12,828 nucleotides of DNA. It comes from Treponema sp. GTDB taxonomy: Bacteria; Spirochaetota; Spirochaetia; Treponematales; Breznakiellaceae. Within the stretch, counting starts at the first letter, position 1. The number at the start of each line of letters is the position of its first letter. The position numbers were made by a program, and so were the translations under genes. This document shows positions 5,157-11,612 of the stretch, piece after piece. The notes under the pieces are model-generated. The model was not told where the DNA came from and ran no database searches. It saw only the letters and a list, made by a program, of their open reading frames with translations. The stretch is taken from assembly GCA_031266255.1 (NCBI GenBank), contig JAISBK010000207.1, forward strand, positions 1 through 12,828, written 5' to 3'.

Positions 5157-7526
5157 CTAAGAACTCCCTTTAGACCGCAAAAAATCTCCCAAGGTAAACG
5201 TAGAACCATCCGATTCTCCTGCGGCAATATACCGGGAAAATTCTTCCCGTTGCATCTTCTTCTGATAATCCCGGATAGAAAAGGCCACTTTTTGCTTATC
5301 AGGCTGCAATTCCAGCACTACCGCTTTGATCTTATCCCCTACATGGTACTTCTTGAGGGCCTCGTCAGGGCTTTCTTCCCGGTTTTCAGGGAGGTTGGTT
5401 TTATGGATAAGCCCTTCGATACCTCCAGGAACCCGTACAAAAATCCCGAAATCGGTAACTGAAGACACATCCCCTTCTACCAGAGAACCTGACCTGTAGG
5501 CTTGAGCAAAACTCTGCCACGGATCTTCGGTAAGTTGCTTGATCCCCAGTTTAATGTTCCGGTTTTCCCGGTCAACATCGATCACCATGATCTCCACGTC
5601 TTGACCCACCTGTAGTTCACTGCCCGGATGCTTCACCTTTTTAGTCCAGGAAATATCATCCCCCAAAAGCATCCCGTCAATCCCCTCTTCAAGCTCAATG
5701 AAAGCACCTACATTGGTAAGTTTTACCACCTTTCTGGTCAAACGGGTTCCTACAGAGTACCGATCCTCCACGTTATTCCAGGGATTGGCAGTAACCTGTT
5801 TCAAACCCAAGGAGACCCTGCCGGCCTGGAGATCGTACCCAAGGATCATACATTCCACTGCATCCCCGATACCGACCACTTCATCAGGCCGCTGAATTTT
5901 CTTGATCCAGGAAAACTCAGAAATATGGGCAAGACCCTCGATCCCTTCCTCCAATTCAATAAACGCGCCAAATTCAGTGAGTTTCGTAACCTTTCCCTGG
6001 ACTACCGCATTCACATGGTACTTATCTTCAAAATGCACCCAAGGATCATCGGTAAAATGTTTCAGCGACAAATTGATACGCTTCCCAATCGGATCAAGCC
6101 GGATCACCTTGAGGTAAATCTCCTGACCTTTCTTGACAAAATCCTTAGGCCGAGTTACATGCCCCCAACTCATATCATTGATATGCAAGAGTCCATCGAA
6201 TCCGCCAAGATCAATAAACGCCCCAAAAGAGGTAAAACTCTTGACCGTACCGACCACATCAGCCCCGATAGGGGTATTTTCAAAGAAATTGTTCCGTTTC
6301 TGTTCTATTTCTTCTTCAAGCCACTTGCGGCGGTTTACCACAATATTGACTTTTCCGTCGGAATAGAGCCGCTCCACATAACACAAAACCGTCATACCGA
6401 GGAGCTTATCCGGTTTATCCACCTTTTGGGCATCTGATTGACTGATAGGGAGGAATGCATGGACCCCTCCGCCCAGGTTGACATCATACCCACCCTTGAC
6501 GAGCTTTTCGATAGTCCCCTCCACCGGAGTATGATCCTGAAAAGCCTGCCTGAGATTTCTCCAAAACAGCTTAACATCTGCCTTCTGCTTGGAAATAATC
6601 ACTTCCCCATGTTTATTCTCTTTGGTAATGAGAATGACCGATACGGGGCTTCCCACTTGGGGAATTTCCGTAAACTCTGAAATCGGAATCTTCCCTTCCG
6701 ATTTGTAGCCTACATCAACAAATACCTGGTCTTGGGTAACCTGAATAACGATCCCCTCGACGATCTGCCCCTCTTCTAATTGTTCAAGGGATTTAAGATA
6801 CTCTTCCTGTAATTGTGTCTGGATGTTGTCGGCGGAATTATTCGACTCATCCATCGGACTCGTGTCCGACTCCACTTCCATCTGGGCCATGGTTGATCCT
6901 TCTATGGTAATATTCTTTATTAATTTGTCATAAACTTGCTTAATGGTCAAGTGCGAAGTATCTAAAACAATGACTCCCGGTGCAATTTTCAGACTTCCTT
7001 CGGCTTTATTTTGATCGATGCCATCCCGCCGGGCAATGGATTCCTGGATGGCTTCAAGGCTGAGTTCCGATACTCCCTGTTCATAGCGCCGCTTGGCCCG
7101 CTCCTCCACCGAAGCATCCAAATAGAAACGATGTTCTGCCTGGGGGAAAACCACGGTGGTCATATCCCGTCCCTCCACCACGATATCTCCCGCAATCCTT
7201 CGGATGAGGTCGTTTACTACATGGCGAATAGGTACGATCCCCGACAGAGGAGCGGTAAACCGGTCGATCTCATCGGTATGCAGGAGGGCCGATACATCCT
7301 CATTATCCAGATAAACCACTCCGTTTTGGTAGGTAATAACCGCGTGTTTGGCATAATCAACCGCAGTTTCAGGGTCAGTGGGCTCAAGGTGGTTTCGCAG
7401 GCAGCCCAAGGCAATAGCACGATAGAGGTTCCCTGAGTTTACATACGTAAACCCCAGCCTTTCTGCTACAAGCTTGGCAATAGTGCTTTTTCCTGAACCT
7501 GCGGGGCCATCAATAGCAATTACCAT
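5157..7526 (-). CDS. cmk-rpsA: Cytidylate kinase fused to 30S ribosomal protein S1
   Basis: The 789-residue product joins two housekeeping proteins. Residues 1 to about 212 are cytidylate kinase, which phosphorylates CMP/dCMP with ATP: P-loop GPAGSGKST (7-15), NSGNLYRA and EGRDMTTVVFP. Residues 213-789 are ribosomal protein S1, with six S1 RNA-binding repeats at roughly 251-318, 331-400, 420-490, 506-577, 593-664 and 680-752. Repeats 3-5 carry the typical FGAFIDL/FGAFIEL/VGAFIEL motif. The 577-residue S1 part matches a full-length six-repeat S1. The start is the ATG at 7526: it gives the canonical kinase N-terminus, has GGAG 9 bases upstream, and lies about 55 bases below a strong promoter. 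A TTG at 7586 would fall at or before the transcript start. Such fusions are known in Treponema. Confidence 0.95.
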   Translation of the reverse strand: MVIAIDGPAGSGKSTIAKLVAERLGFTYVNSGNLYRAIALGCLRNHLEPTDPETAVDYAKHAVITYQNGVVYLDNEDVSALLHTDEIDRFTAPLSGIVPIRHVVNDLIRRIAGDIVVEGRDMTTVVFPQAEHRFYLDASVEERAKRRYEQGVSELSLEAIQESIARRDGIDQNKAEGSLKIAPGVIVLDTSHLTIKQVYDKLIKNITIEGSTMAQMEVESDTSPMDESNNSADNIQTQLQEEYLKSLEQLEEGQIVEGIVIQVTQDQVFVDVGYKSEGKIPISEFTEIPQVGSPVSVILITKENKHGEVIISKQKADVKLFWRNLRQAFQDHTPVEGTIEKLVKGGYDVNLGGGVHAFLPISQSDAQKVDKPDKLLGMTVLCYVERLYSDGKVNIVVNRRKWLEEEIEQKRNNFFENTPIGADVVGTVKSFTSFGAFIDLGGFDGLLHINDMSWGHVTRPKDFVKKGQEIYLKVIRLDPIGKRINLSLKHFTDDPWVHFEDKYHVNAVVQGKVTKLTEFGAFIELEEGIEGLAHISEFSWIKKIQRPDEVVGIGDAVECMILGYDLQAGRVSLGLKQVTANPWNNVEDRYSVGTRLTRKVVKLTNVGAFIELEEGIDGMLLGDDISWTKKVKHPGSELQVGQDVEIMVIDVDRENRNIKLGIKQLTEDPWQSFAQAYRSGSLVEGDVSSVTDFGIFVRVPGGIEGLIHKTNLPENREESPDEALKKYHVGDKIKAVVLELQPDKQKVAFSIRDYQKKMQREEFSRYIAAGESDGSTFTLGDFLRSKGSS
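6888..6901 (-). promoter_or_regulatory. Internal ribosome binding site and ATG at the kinase/S1 junction
   Basis: Inside the fused frame, AAGGA lies six bases upstream of an in-frame ATG (6890-6888). This ATG is codon 213, exactly at the linker between the kinase and S1 parts. Initiation here would give a free 577-residue S1. It is a sequence prediction; both the motif and its position at the domain boundary are visible. Confidence 0.5.
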
Positions 7527-7588
7527 AAACTTCTTCTCCAGTATGGTGGAGACATCACGATTAAACTCATCAATAAACCTTAGCAACT

Positions 7589-7617
7589 ACTATATCCTAA
7601 TCCCCCTTACCCGTCAA
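7589..7617 (-). promoter_or_regulatory. Sigma-70-type promoter for cmk-rpsA
   Basis: On the minus strand, TTGACG (7617-7612) and TATAGT (7594-7589) are separated by 17 bases, each one mismatch from the bacterial consensus (TTGACA, TATAAT). Transcription would start near 7582, leaving a leader of about 55 bases before the ATG at 7526. The promoter lies in the gap after purH, so cmk-rpsA can be expressed independently of purH. Confidence 0.72.
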
Positions 7618-7661
7618 CTCCTTCCAGGCTTAGGAGGATACCCTCTGCAGGCCCGAAGCGG

Positions 7662-9281
7662 TTAGTGTTTGAAGTGTCTGGTTCTGGTGAAGACCATAGC
7701 TAAACCGAGATTATCACACGCATCTATTGACGGTTGATCGTTCTGGGAACCTCCGGGTTGGATGATGCTTTTGATACCCGCGGCTGCGGCAGCCTCAATC
7801 ACATCCGGGAAAGGGAAGAAGGCGTCTGAGGCAAGAACCCGAGGAGCCGCGCCATCATCAGCGCCCGTAGCAGCAGTAGCCACCGTGACCCGCTGTGCCC
7901 GGTTTAGGGCCAGTTCCGCAGCCCAGACCCGGTTGGTCTCACCTGCACCTATACCCAGGGCAGCCCGGTTTTTTGCCACCAGTACTGCATTGGATTTGAC
8001 ATACTGGACCGCCCTCATGCCGAAGATCATATCGGCAATATCTTCCGGCTCAGGCGCGAGCTTGGTTACCTGCTCCCAGCTTTTAAGGAGTATATGATCG
8101 GTATCCTGTACCAAAAGGCCTCCATCCACAGAAACATATTCCAGAGGTTGCTGGGGACTAAAAGGAGCCTTCATGATCCGCAAATTTTTCTTTTGTTTCA
8201 GGATTTGTAATGCCTCAGCATCAAAATCCGGGGCCACCACGATTTCCAGAAACAGTTCTACCAATTTCTTTGCAGTCTGGACATCCATGGGAACATTACA
8301 GCCCACAATACCTCCGAAGATAGAAACCGGATCGCAGTTATAAGCCTTGGTATATGCCTCAAGCAGGCTCGTGCCCAGGGCAATCCCGCAGGGCGTATTG
8401 TGCTTCACCGCCACACAACAAACCGGAGGCAGCTTGGGGAAAGCCGGCACGATCCCTTCCAAGTCTGCTTCTCCTAAGGGAAGCGTTCCATCTGAGGGAA
8501 GGCCGAAAGCGCAGACCACCTTCCATGCCAGATCCAAGTCCCGGATGTTGTTATAACTCACCTCTTTTCCAGAGAGCTGTTCCATAGCAGCAAAAGCCCC
8601 AGGCGCATCGGTATTACAATACAGGGTCGCGGATTGATGATAATTTTCACCATACCGGAGGACTTGGGTCTTTTTAAGAGACAGCGGCAAATACTCAGGG
8701 AGGGGTTCGTCCAGAAGATACCGGGCAACCGCGCCGTCATAAGCACACGTCAGGGCAAAAACCTTGCCTGCCAGGACTTTACGCTGATCCGGCGCTAGAT
8801 CCCCCCCGCCTTGTAAGGCATCTATTACCGCGGAGTAATCTACAGGATCCGAAATCACGATCACCTCTTGGTAATTCTTCGCGGCTGAACGCAGCAGCGC
8901 GGGTCCCCCAATATCAATGAATTCCAGGGTTTCCCCAAGGGTAAGGCCTACCTGAACTTTTTCAAAGAAGGGATACAGGTTGACGCAGACCAAATCAAAG
9001 GGAGCAAAACCTGCTTTTTCCAAGGCCGCAAGGTGTGTTGGATCCTGACGCTTGGCTAAAAGTCCTGCATGAATCGCAGGGTGGAGCGTCTTGACCCGAC
9101 CGTCAAGACATTCGGGAAAACCGGTTACGGTTTTAACATCCAGCACTGGAATCTGCTGCTCTTGCAGAAACCGGAAGGTACCGCCGGTGGAAAGAATTTC
9201 CCAGCCTGATGCAGCCAAAAAAGAAGCTAACCTAGTAATTCCTTCCTTATCAAACACGCTGATAAGCGCCCGTTTTTTCAT
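7662..9281 (-). CDS. purH: Bifunctional AICAR formyltransferase / IMP cyclohydrolase
   Basis: The 539-residue PurH catalyses the last two steps of de novo IMP synthesis in the cytoplasm: formyl transfer from 10-formyl-THF to AICAR, then ring closure. The N-terminal MGS-like cyclohydrolase domain (about 1-190) contains STGGTFRFL, DGRVKTLHP and DIGGPALLRSAAKN. The transformylase part contains LRYGENYHQ (208-216), KHNTPCG (293-299, the catalytic Lys-His pair), CDPVSIFGG, SDAFFPFPD and the terminal RHFKH. Where many PurH proteins have GAGQMSR, this one has GAGETNR (446-451). The ATG is preceded by a strong AGGAGG 6 bases upstream. The next gene downstream has its own promoter. An upstream promoter for purH is not obvious. 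Confidence 0.96.
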   Translation of the reverse strand: MKKRALISVFDKEGITRLASFLAASGWEILSTGGTFRFLQEQQIPVLDVKTVTGFPECLDGRVKTLHPAIHAGLLAKRQDPTHLAALEKAGFAPFDLVCVNLYPFFEKVQVGLTLGETLEFIDIGGPALLRSAAKNYQEVIVISDPVDYSAVIDALQGGGDLAPDQRKVLAGKVFALTCAYDGAVARYLLDEPLPEYLPLSLKKTQVLRYGENYHQSATLYCNTDAPGAFAAMEQLSGKEVSYNNIRDLDLAWKVVCAFGLPSDGTLPLGEADLEGIVPAFPKLPPVCCVAVKHNTPCGIALGTSLLEAYTKAYNCDPVSIFGGIVGCNVPMDVQTAKKLVELFLEIVVAPDFDAEALQILKQKKNLRIMKAPFSPQQPLEYVSVDGGLLVQDTDHILLKSWEQVTKLAPEPEDIADMIFGMRAVQYVKSNAVLVAKNRAALGIGAGETNRVWAAELALNRAQRVTVATAATGADDGAAPRVLASDAFFPFPDVIEAAAAAGIKSIIQPGGSQNDQPSIDACDNLGLAMVFTRTRHFKH

Positions 9282-9383
9282 GATGTCCTCCTAATTGCAT
9301 AGTGCCCTCTTAATTAAGAACAAAATCAAAGCGAATACAGTCTGATGGTTATATCCTTACTAAAAAATAGATAATCGAACCAG

Positions 9384-9405
9384 TTTCAAAACGGAAGTTT
9401 TGAAA
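9384..9405. promoter_or_regulatory. Perfect 9-bp inverted repeat, possible operator
   Basis: TTTCAAAAC and GTTTTGAAA form a perfect dyad around GGAA, 103 bases upstream of purH and 250 bases upstream of the siroheme gene. Neither strand has an immediate T-run, so an operator or leader hairpin is more likely than a terminator. On the minus strand the right arm contains TTGAAA, which could double as a -35 element for purH. Confidence 0.4.
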
Positions 9406-9586
9406 GAGCCTCATTTTACGCCAACAGCCAATGCAGACCCAATACCCCTATTCAGAACGGATACGTTTGAAGTACAGGTCGTCTTTGCCTGCTTGGTAAC
9501 TATCCTACTGAACCGATAGATGTTATTACTCCAATCTGCTAGTATACAGTTCTATTATATGGACTTTTATGCTCCTTGCCTATAGT

Positions 9587-9603
9587 GTTGCGTTCTTCGC
9601 AAC
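9587..9603 (+). other. Leader hairpin upstream of the siroheme-reductase unit
   Basis: GTTGCG and CGCAAC pair perfectly around TTCTT, 52 bases before the start codon. It probably lies in the 5' leader of the rightward transcript. Its role is unknown. Confidence 0.35.
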
Positions 9604-9654
9604 CAGGTGAGATTGGGTAAAGATCCCATAAGAACATAAGAATGGAGGAACACT

Positions 9655-10515
9655 ATGGCAGAGGTTGATTATGGGGCCCTCAAAAAAGGAGGGTTCATGC
9701 GGCAAATTCAAAAGGACCGGTTCTCGCTTCGTCTTCGGGTAATTGGGGGGCACCTTACTGCGGATAAACTGGCAAAAATCAGTGAGATTGCAAGCCAGTA
9801 CGGTCATGGGTATATTCACCTTACCTCCCGGCAGGGAGTGGAGATTCCTTTTGTTGCTTTGGAGGATATAGCGCGTATCAAGAAAGAACTGGCTACCGTG
9901 GGCTTGCAACCCGGAGCCTGCGGTCCACGAGTACGAACCGTTACGGCATGTCAAGGAGCAGCCCTTTGTCCGAGCGGTCTTATTGAAACTGCGGCGCTTG
10001 CCCAGGAACTGGATGCCCGTTATTTTGGACAAGAACTGCCTCATAAGTTTAAGATTGGTATTACGGGTTGTAAGAACAATTGCCTTAAAGCTGAAGAAAA
10101 TGACCTTGGGATCAAGGGGGGACTTTTCCCTGAATGGCAGAGTACGGCCTGTTCCTATTGTGGACTCTGCGCGGCGGTTTGTCCGGTCAAGGCAATTACC
10201 GTGGATCAAACGGTGCTCTCATTTGACGCCTCATGGTGTGTGTATTGTGGGAAGTGTGTCAAATCCTGTCCTTCTAACGCATGGCACGGAGAGAGCGGCT
10301 ATCTTTTGTCCTTTGGCGGTATGTTCGGTAATACCATTAAACCAGGACTGCACTTGCTCCCCATCCTTTTTGAAAAGGATCAGGTGTTTAAGGCTGCGGA
10401 CGCAGTGCTTGCTTTTTTTGCGGCCCATGCCCAAAGCGGTGAACGCTTAGGGAAGACCCTCAGCCGGGTGGGACCTGAAATCTTACAAAAACAACTCAAA
10501 GAGGCGCTCGCATGA
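9655..10515 (+). CDS. Small siroheme/[4Fe-4S] sulfite- or nitrite-reductase-like protein with ferredoxin domain
   Basis: The 286-residue protein has the nitrite/sulfite reductase fold and would reduce sulfite, nitrite or a related oxyanion in the cytoplasm. Visible features are the N-terminal half-domain with HLTSRQGVEIPF (55-66), and the siroheme/cluster Cys set C-x5-C (Cys99, Cys105 in ACQGAALCPSG) and C-x3-C (Cys139, Cys143 in GCKNNC). Two ferredoxin clusters are inserted: Cys166-169-172-176 and Cys195-198-201-205, each ending in CP. This order matches AsrC-like and small Dsr-like proteins of anaerobes. No AsrA/AsrB electron-donor genes are adjacent, so the donor is unknown, and asrC is not assigned. 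The ATG follows GGAGG at 7-base spacing. It overlaps the TusA-like gene by ATGA. Confidence 0.87.
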   Translation: MAEVDYGALKKGGFMRQIQKDRFSLRLRVIGGHLTADKLAKISEIASQYGHGYIHLTSRQGVEIPFVALEDIARIKKELATVGLQPGACGPRVRTVTACQGAALCPSGLIETAALAQELDARYFGQELPHKFKIGITGCKNNCLKAEENDLGIKGGLFPEWQSTACSYCGLCAAVCPVKAITVDQTVLSFDASWCVYCGKCVKSCPSNAWHGESGYLLSFGGMFGNTIKPGLHLLPILFEKDQVFKAADAVLAFFAAHAQSGERLGKTLSRVGPEILQKQLKEALA

Positions 10516-10766
10516 AACCAGAAGAACCGCACATAGACGCTCACGTAGACATCACCACCGTGGTATGTCCGGTTACTTTTGTCAAAACCAAGGTAGCCTT
10601 GGAGGAACTAGAAGACGGGCAGGTACTGGAGGTACGGCTTAACCAAGGGGAACCGATTCAAAATGTTCCTCGGAGTCTCAAAGAAGAGGGGCACCGAGTG
10701 CTCAAGGTAACCCAAGACGAAGATGGCACGTACCGGCTCATGGTCATCAAAGGTGGACTAGCGTAA
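10512..10766 (+). CDS. TusA-family sulfur-carrier-like protein
   Basis: This 84-residue protein has the TusA/SirA (YeeD-type) fold. Members carry a persulfide on one Cys and pass sulfur to partners. The active-site segment is VVCPVTFVKTKVALEEL, with Cys19. The usual CPxP reads CPVT here, so the second Pro is Thr; I know this variant from TusA-like proteins of anaerobes. NVPRSLKEEGH follows in the second half. It starts within the stop of the siroheme gene (ATGA overlap) and has GAGG eight bases upstream, so the two are translationally coupled. The context suggests it supplies or accepts sulfur from the reductase, or acts in a linked sulfur-trafficking step; this is inference. Confidence 0.82.
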   Translation: MKPEEPHIDAHVDITTVVCPVTFVKTKVALEELEDGQVLEVRLNQGEPIQNVPRSLKEEGHRVLKVTQDEDGTYRLMVIKGGLA

Positions 10767-10778
10767 CGCGAGTTCGGC

Positions 10779-10808
10779 AAGCGGCTTTGCATGAGCCGCT
10801 TTGTTTTC
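10779..10808 (+). terminator. Rho-independent terminator after the TusA-like gene
   Basis: AAGCGGCT (10779-10786) pairs perfectly with AGCCGCTT (10794-10801) around TTGCATG, followed by TGTTTTCC. It begins 13 bases after the stop codon. The opposite strand has no T-run after the stem, so it mainly ends the rightward transcript. Confidence 0.82.
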
Positions 10809-10815
10809 CTTGAGG

Positions 10816-10844
10816 GTTTAATACCTCGCCGCGCTGCGCTAAAC
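10816..10844. repeat. Possible palindromic intergenic element
   Basis: GTTTA and TAAAC flank a GC-rich core containing the near-palindrome GCGCTGCGC, between the terminator and the end of the ABC ATPase. It resembles a dispersed palindromic unit, but only one copy is visible in this window. It could also help end the leftward transcript. Confidence 0.25.
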
Positions 10845-10859
10845 GGTAACTCCCGGAAT

Positions 10860-11612
10860 TCAATCAAGCGAAAAAGTCAGCCTGCCATCGGGCGCCCGGG
10901 TTACCGCCCCGTTCACCCCAAAAACATTCAGGACATTTTCCCTGGTCAGTACGGTCTCTGGAGTTCCATGGGCCACGGTTCGCCCGCCATACAGGAGATA
11001 TAATGCATCGCAGTAGCGTACCGCCAGAGCTAGATCATGGATTACCAGCAGTATGGTTTTTCCGCTGCTTTTTAAATAGTCCAGAATAAAAAGCTGGTGC
11101 TTAATATCCAGATGATTCGTAGGCTCATCAAGGACGATCGTGTTGACCCCCTGGGCTATAGCCCTGGCGAGAAAGGCCATTTTCTTTTCGCCTCCTGAAA
11201 GCGTTAATACGCTGCGGTCGGCGAATTCGCGGATATGCAAAACCATCAGGGCGTCCTCAACCGAGCTCCCGGTTTTCCCCTCGGTTCTTTGCTTCCCGGT
11301 ATGGGGGAACCGTCCCATAGCCACGACTTCGCGTACGGAAAAATCAAAGGCGCAGTTCATCTCCTGCCCGACATACCCCACCCGCCGGGCAAGTTGTTTT
11401 CTGTTTAGGTTTTTGATATTGATTCCATCTATCCATACGCTGCCTGCATCCAGACCCGCCAGGGCGAACAAGGTCTTTATCAGGGTGGATTTTCCGCTTC
11501 CGTTTGGACCCACAATTCCGGTGAGCCTGCCGTCTTCGGCGTCAAGATTCACGCCTTTTAAAATTTTTGCTTTTCCAAGCGTCGTTTCAACATTCCGAAA
11601 ACTAATACTCAG
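10860..11612 (-). CDS. ABC transporter ATP-binding protein, FecE/BtuD type
   Basis: This 250-residue ATPase would power the importer encoded upstream. Visible motifs (numbered from the CTG) are Walker A GPNGSGKST (35-43), Q-loop YVGQE (Gln83), signature LSGGE (138-142), Walker B IVLDEP (159-164), a D-loop in NHLD, and the switch His192 in VIHD. Family similarity starts well before the first usual start codon (GTG at 11552): the codons for SISFRNVETTLGKAKILKG encode the expected first strands. The only plausible start that includes them is CTG at 11612-11610, which overlaps the permease stop as CTGA and lies four bases behind a purine-rich GGAGGGG. If GTG is used instead, the protein would lack its first strands. 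The substrate is not readable from the ATPase. Confidence 0.9.
   Translation of the reverse strand: MSISFRNVETTLGKAKILKGVNLDAEDGRLTGIVGPNGSGKSTLIKTLFALAGLDAGSVWIDGINIKNLNRKQLARRVGYVGQEMNCAFDFSVREVVAMGRFPHTGKQRTEGKTGSSVEDALMVLHIREFADRSVLTLSGGEKKMAFLARAIAQGVNTIVLDEPTNHLDIKHQLFILDYLKSSGKTILLVIHDLALAVRYCDALYLLYGGRTVAHGTPETVLTRENVLNVFGVNGAVTRAPDGRLTFSLD

Larger units (their letters stand above)
9282..9654. other. Divergent intergenic region between purH and the siroheme-reductase unit
   Basis: No gene was found in these 373 bases. Transcription must leave it in both directions. It contains two perfect hairpins (9384-9405 and 9587-9603), and a shorter TGGG/CCCA pair near 9614-9628 before the GGAGG of the rightward unit. 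No near-consensus -35/-10 pair stands out; TATTAT-like stretches near 9553 could serve the rightward genes. I do not recognise a known riboswitch. Confidence 0.5.

Noticed and set aside
5628..6437. Long plus-strand open frame (269 codons) opposite the S1 part of cmk-rpsA
   Set aside because: It is antisense to strongly conserved S1 repeats, has no recognisable domains or ribosome binding site, and its openness follows from codon bias of the true gene.
7527..7586. TTG-initiated 20-residue extension of Cmk-S1
   Set aside because: It would start at or before the predicted transcription start; the ATG at 7526 has a better ribosome binding site and the canonical kinase N-terminus.
7587..7661. Possible terminator between purH and cmk-rpsA
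   Set aside because: Only a 4-bp GAGG/CCTC stem with no T-run was found; read-through from purH remains possible.
7762..8097. Plus-strand frame of 111 codons opposite purH
   Set aside because: Ala/Ser-rich antisense shadow of the conserved PurH C-terminal half.
9580..10209. Minus-strand open frame (209 codons) opposite the siroheme-reductase gene
   Set aside because: The plus strand encodes clear siroheme and ferredoxin motifs; the antisense product shows no family features.
9655..10515. Naming the siroheme gene asrC
   Set aside because: The domain order fits, but the partner genes asrA and asrB are absent next to it and other small Dsr-like families share the same motifs.
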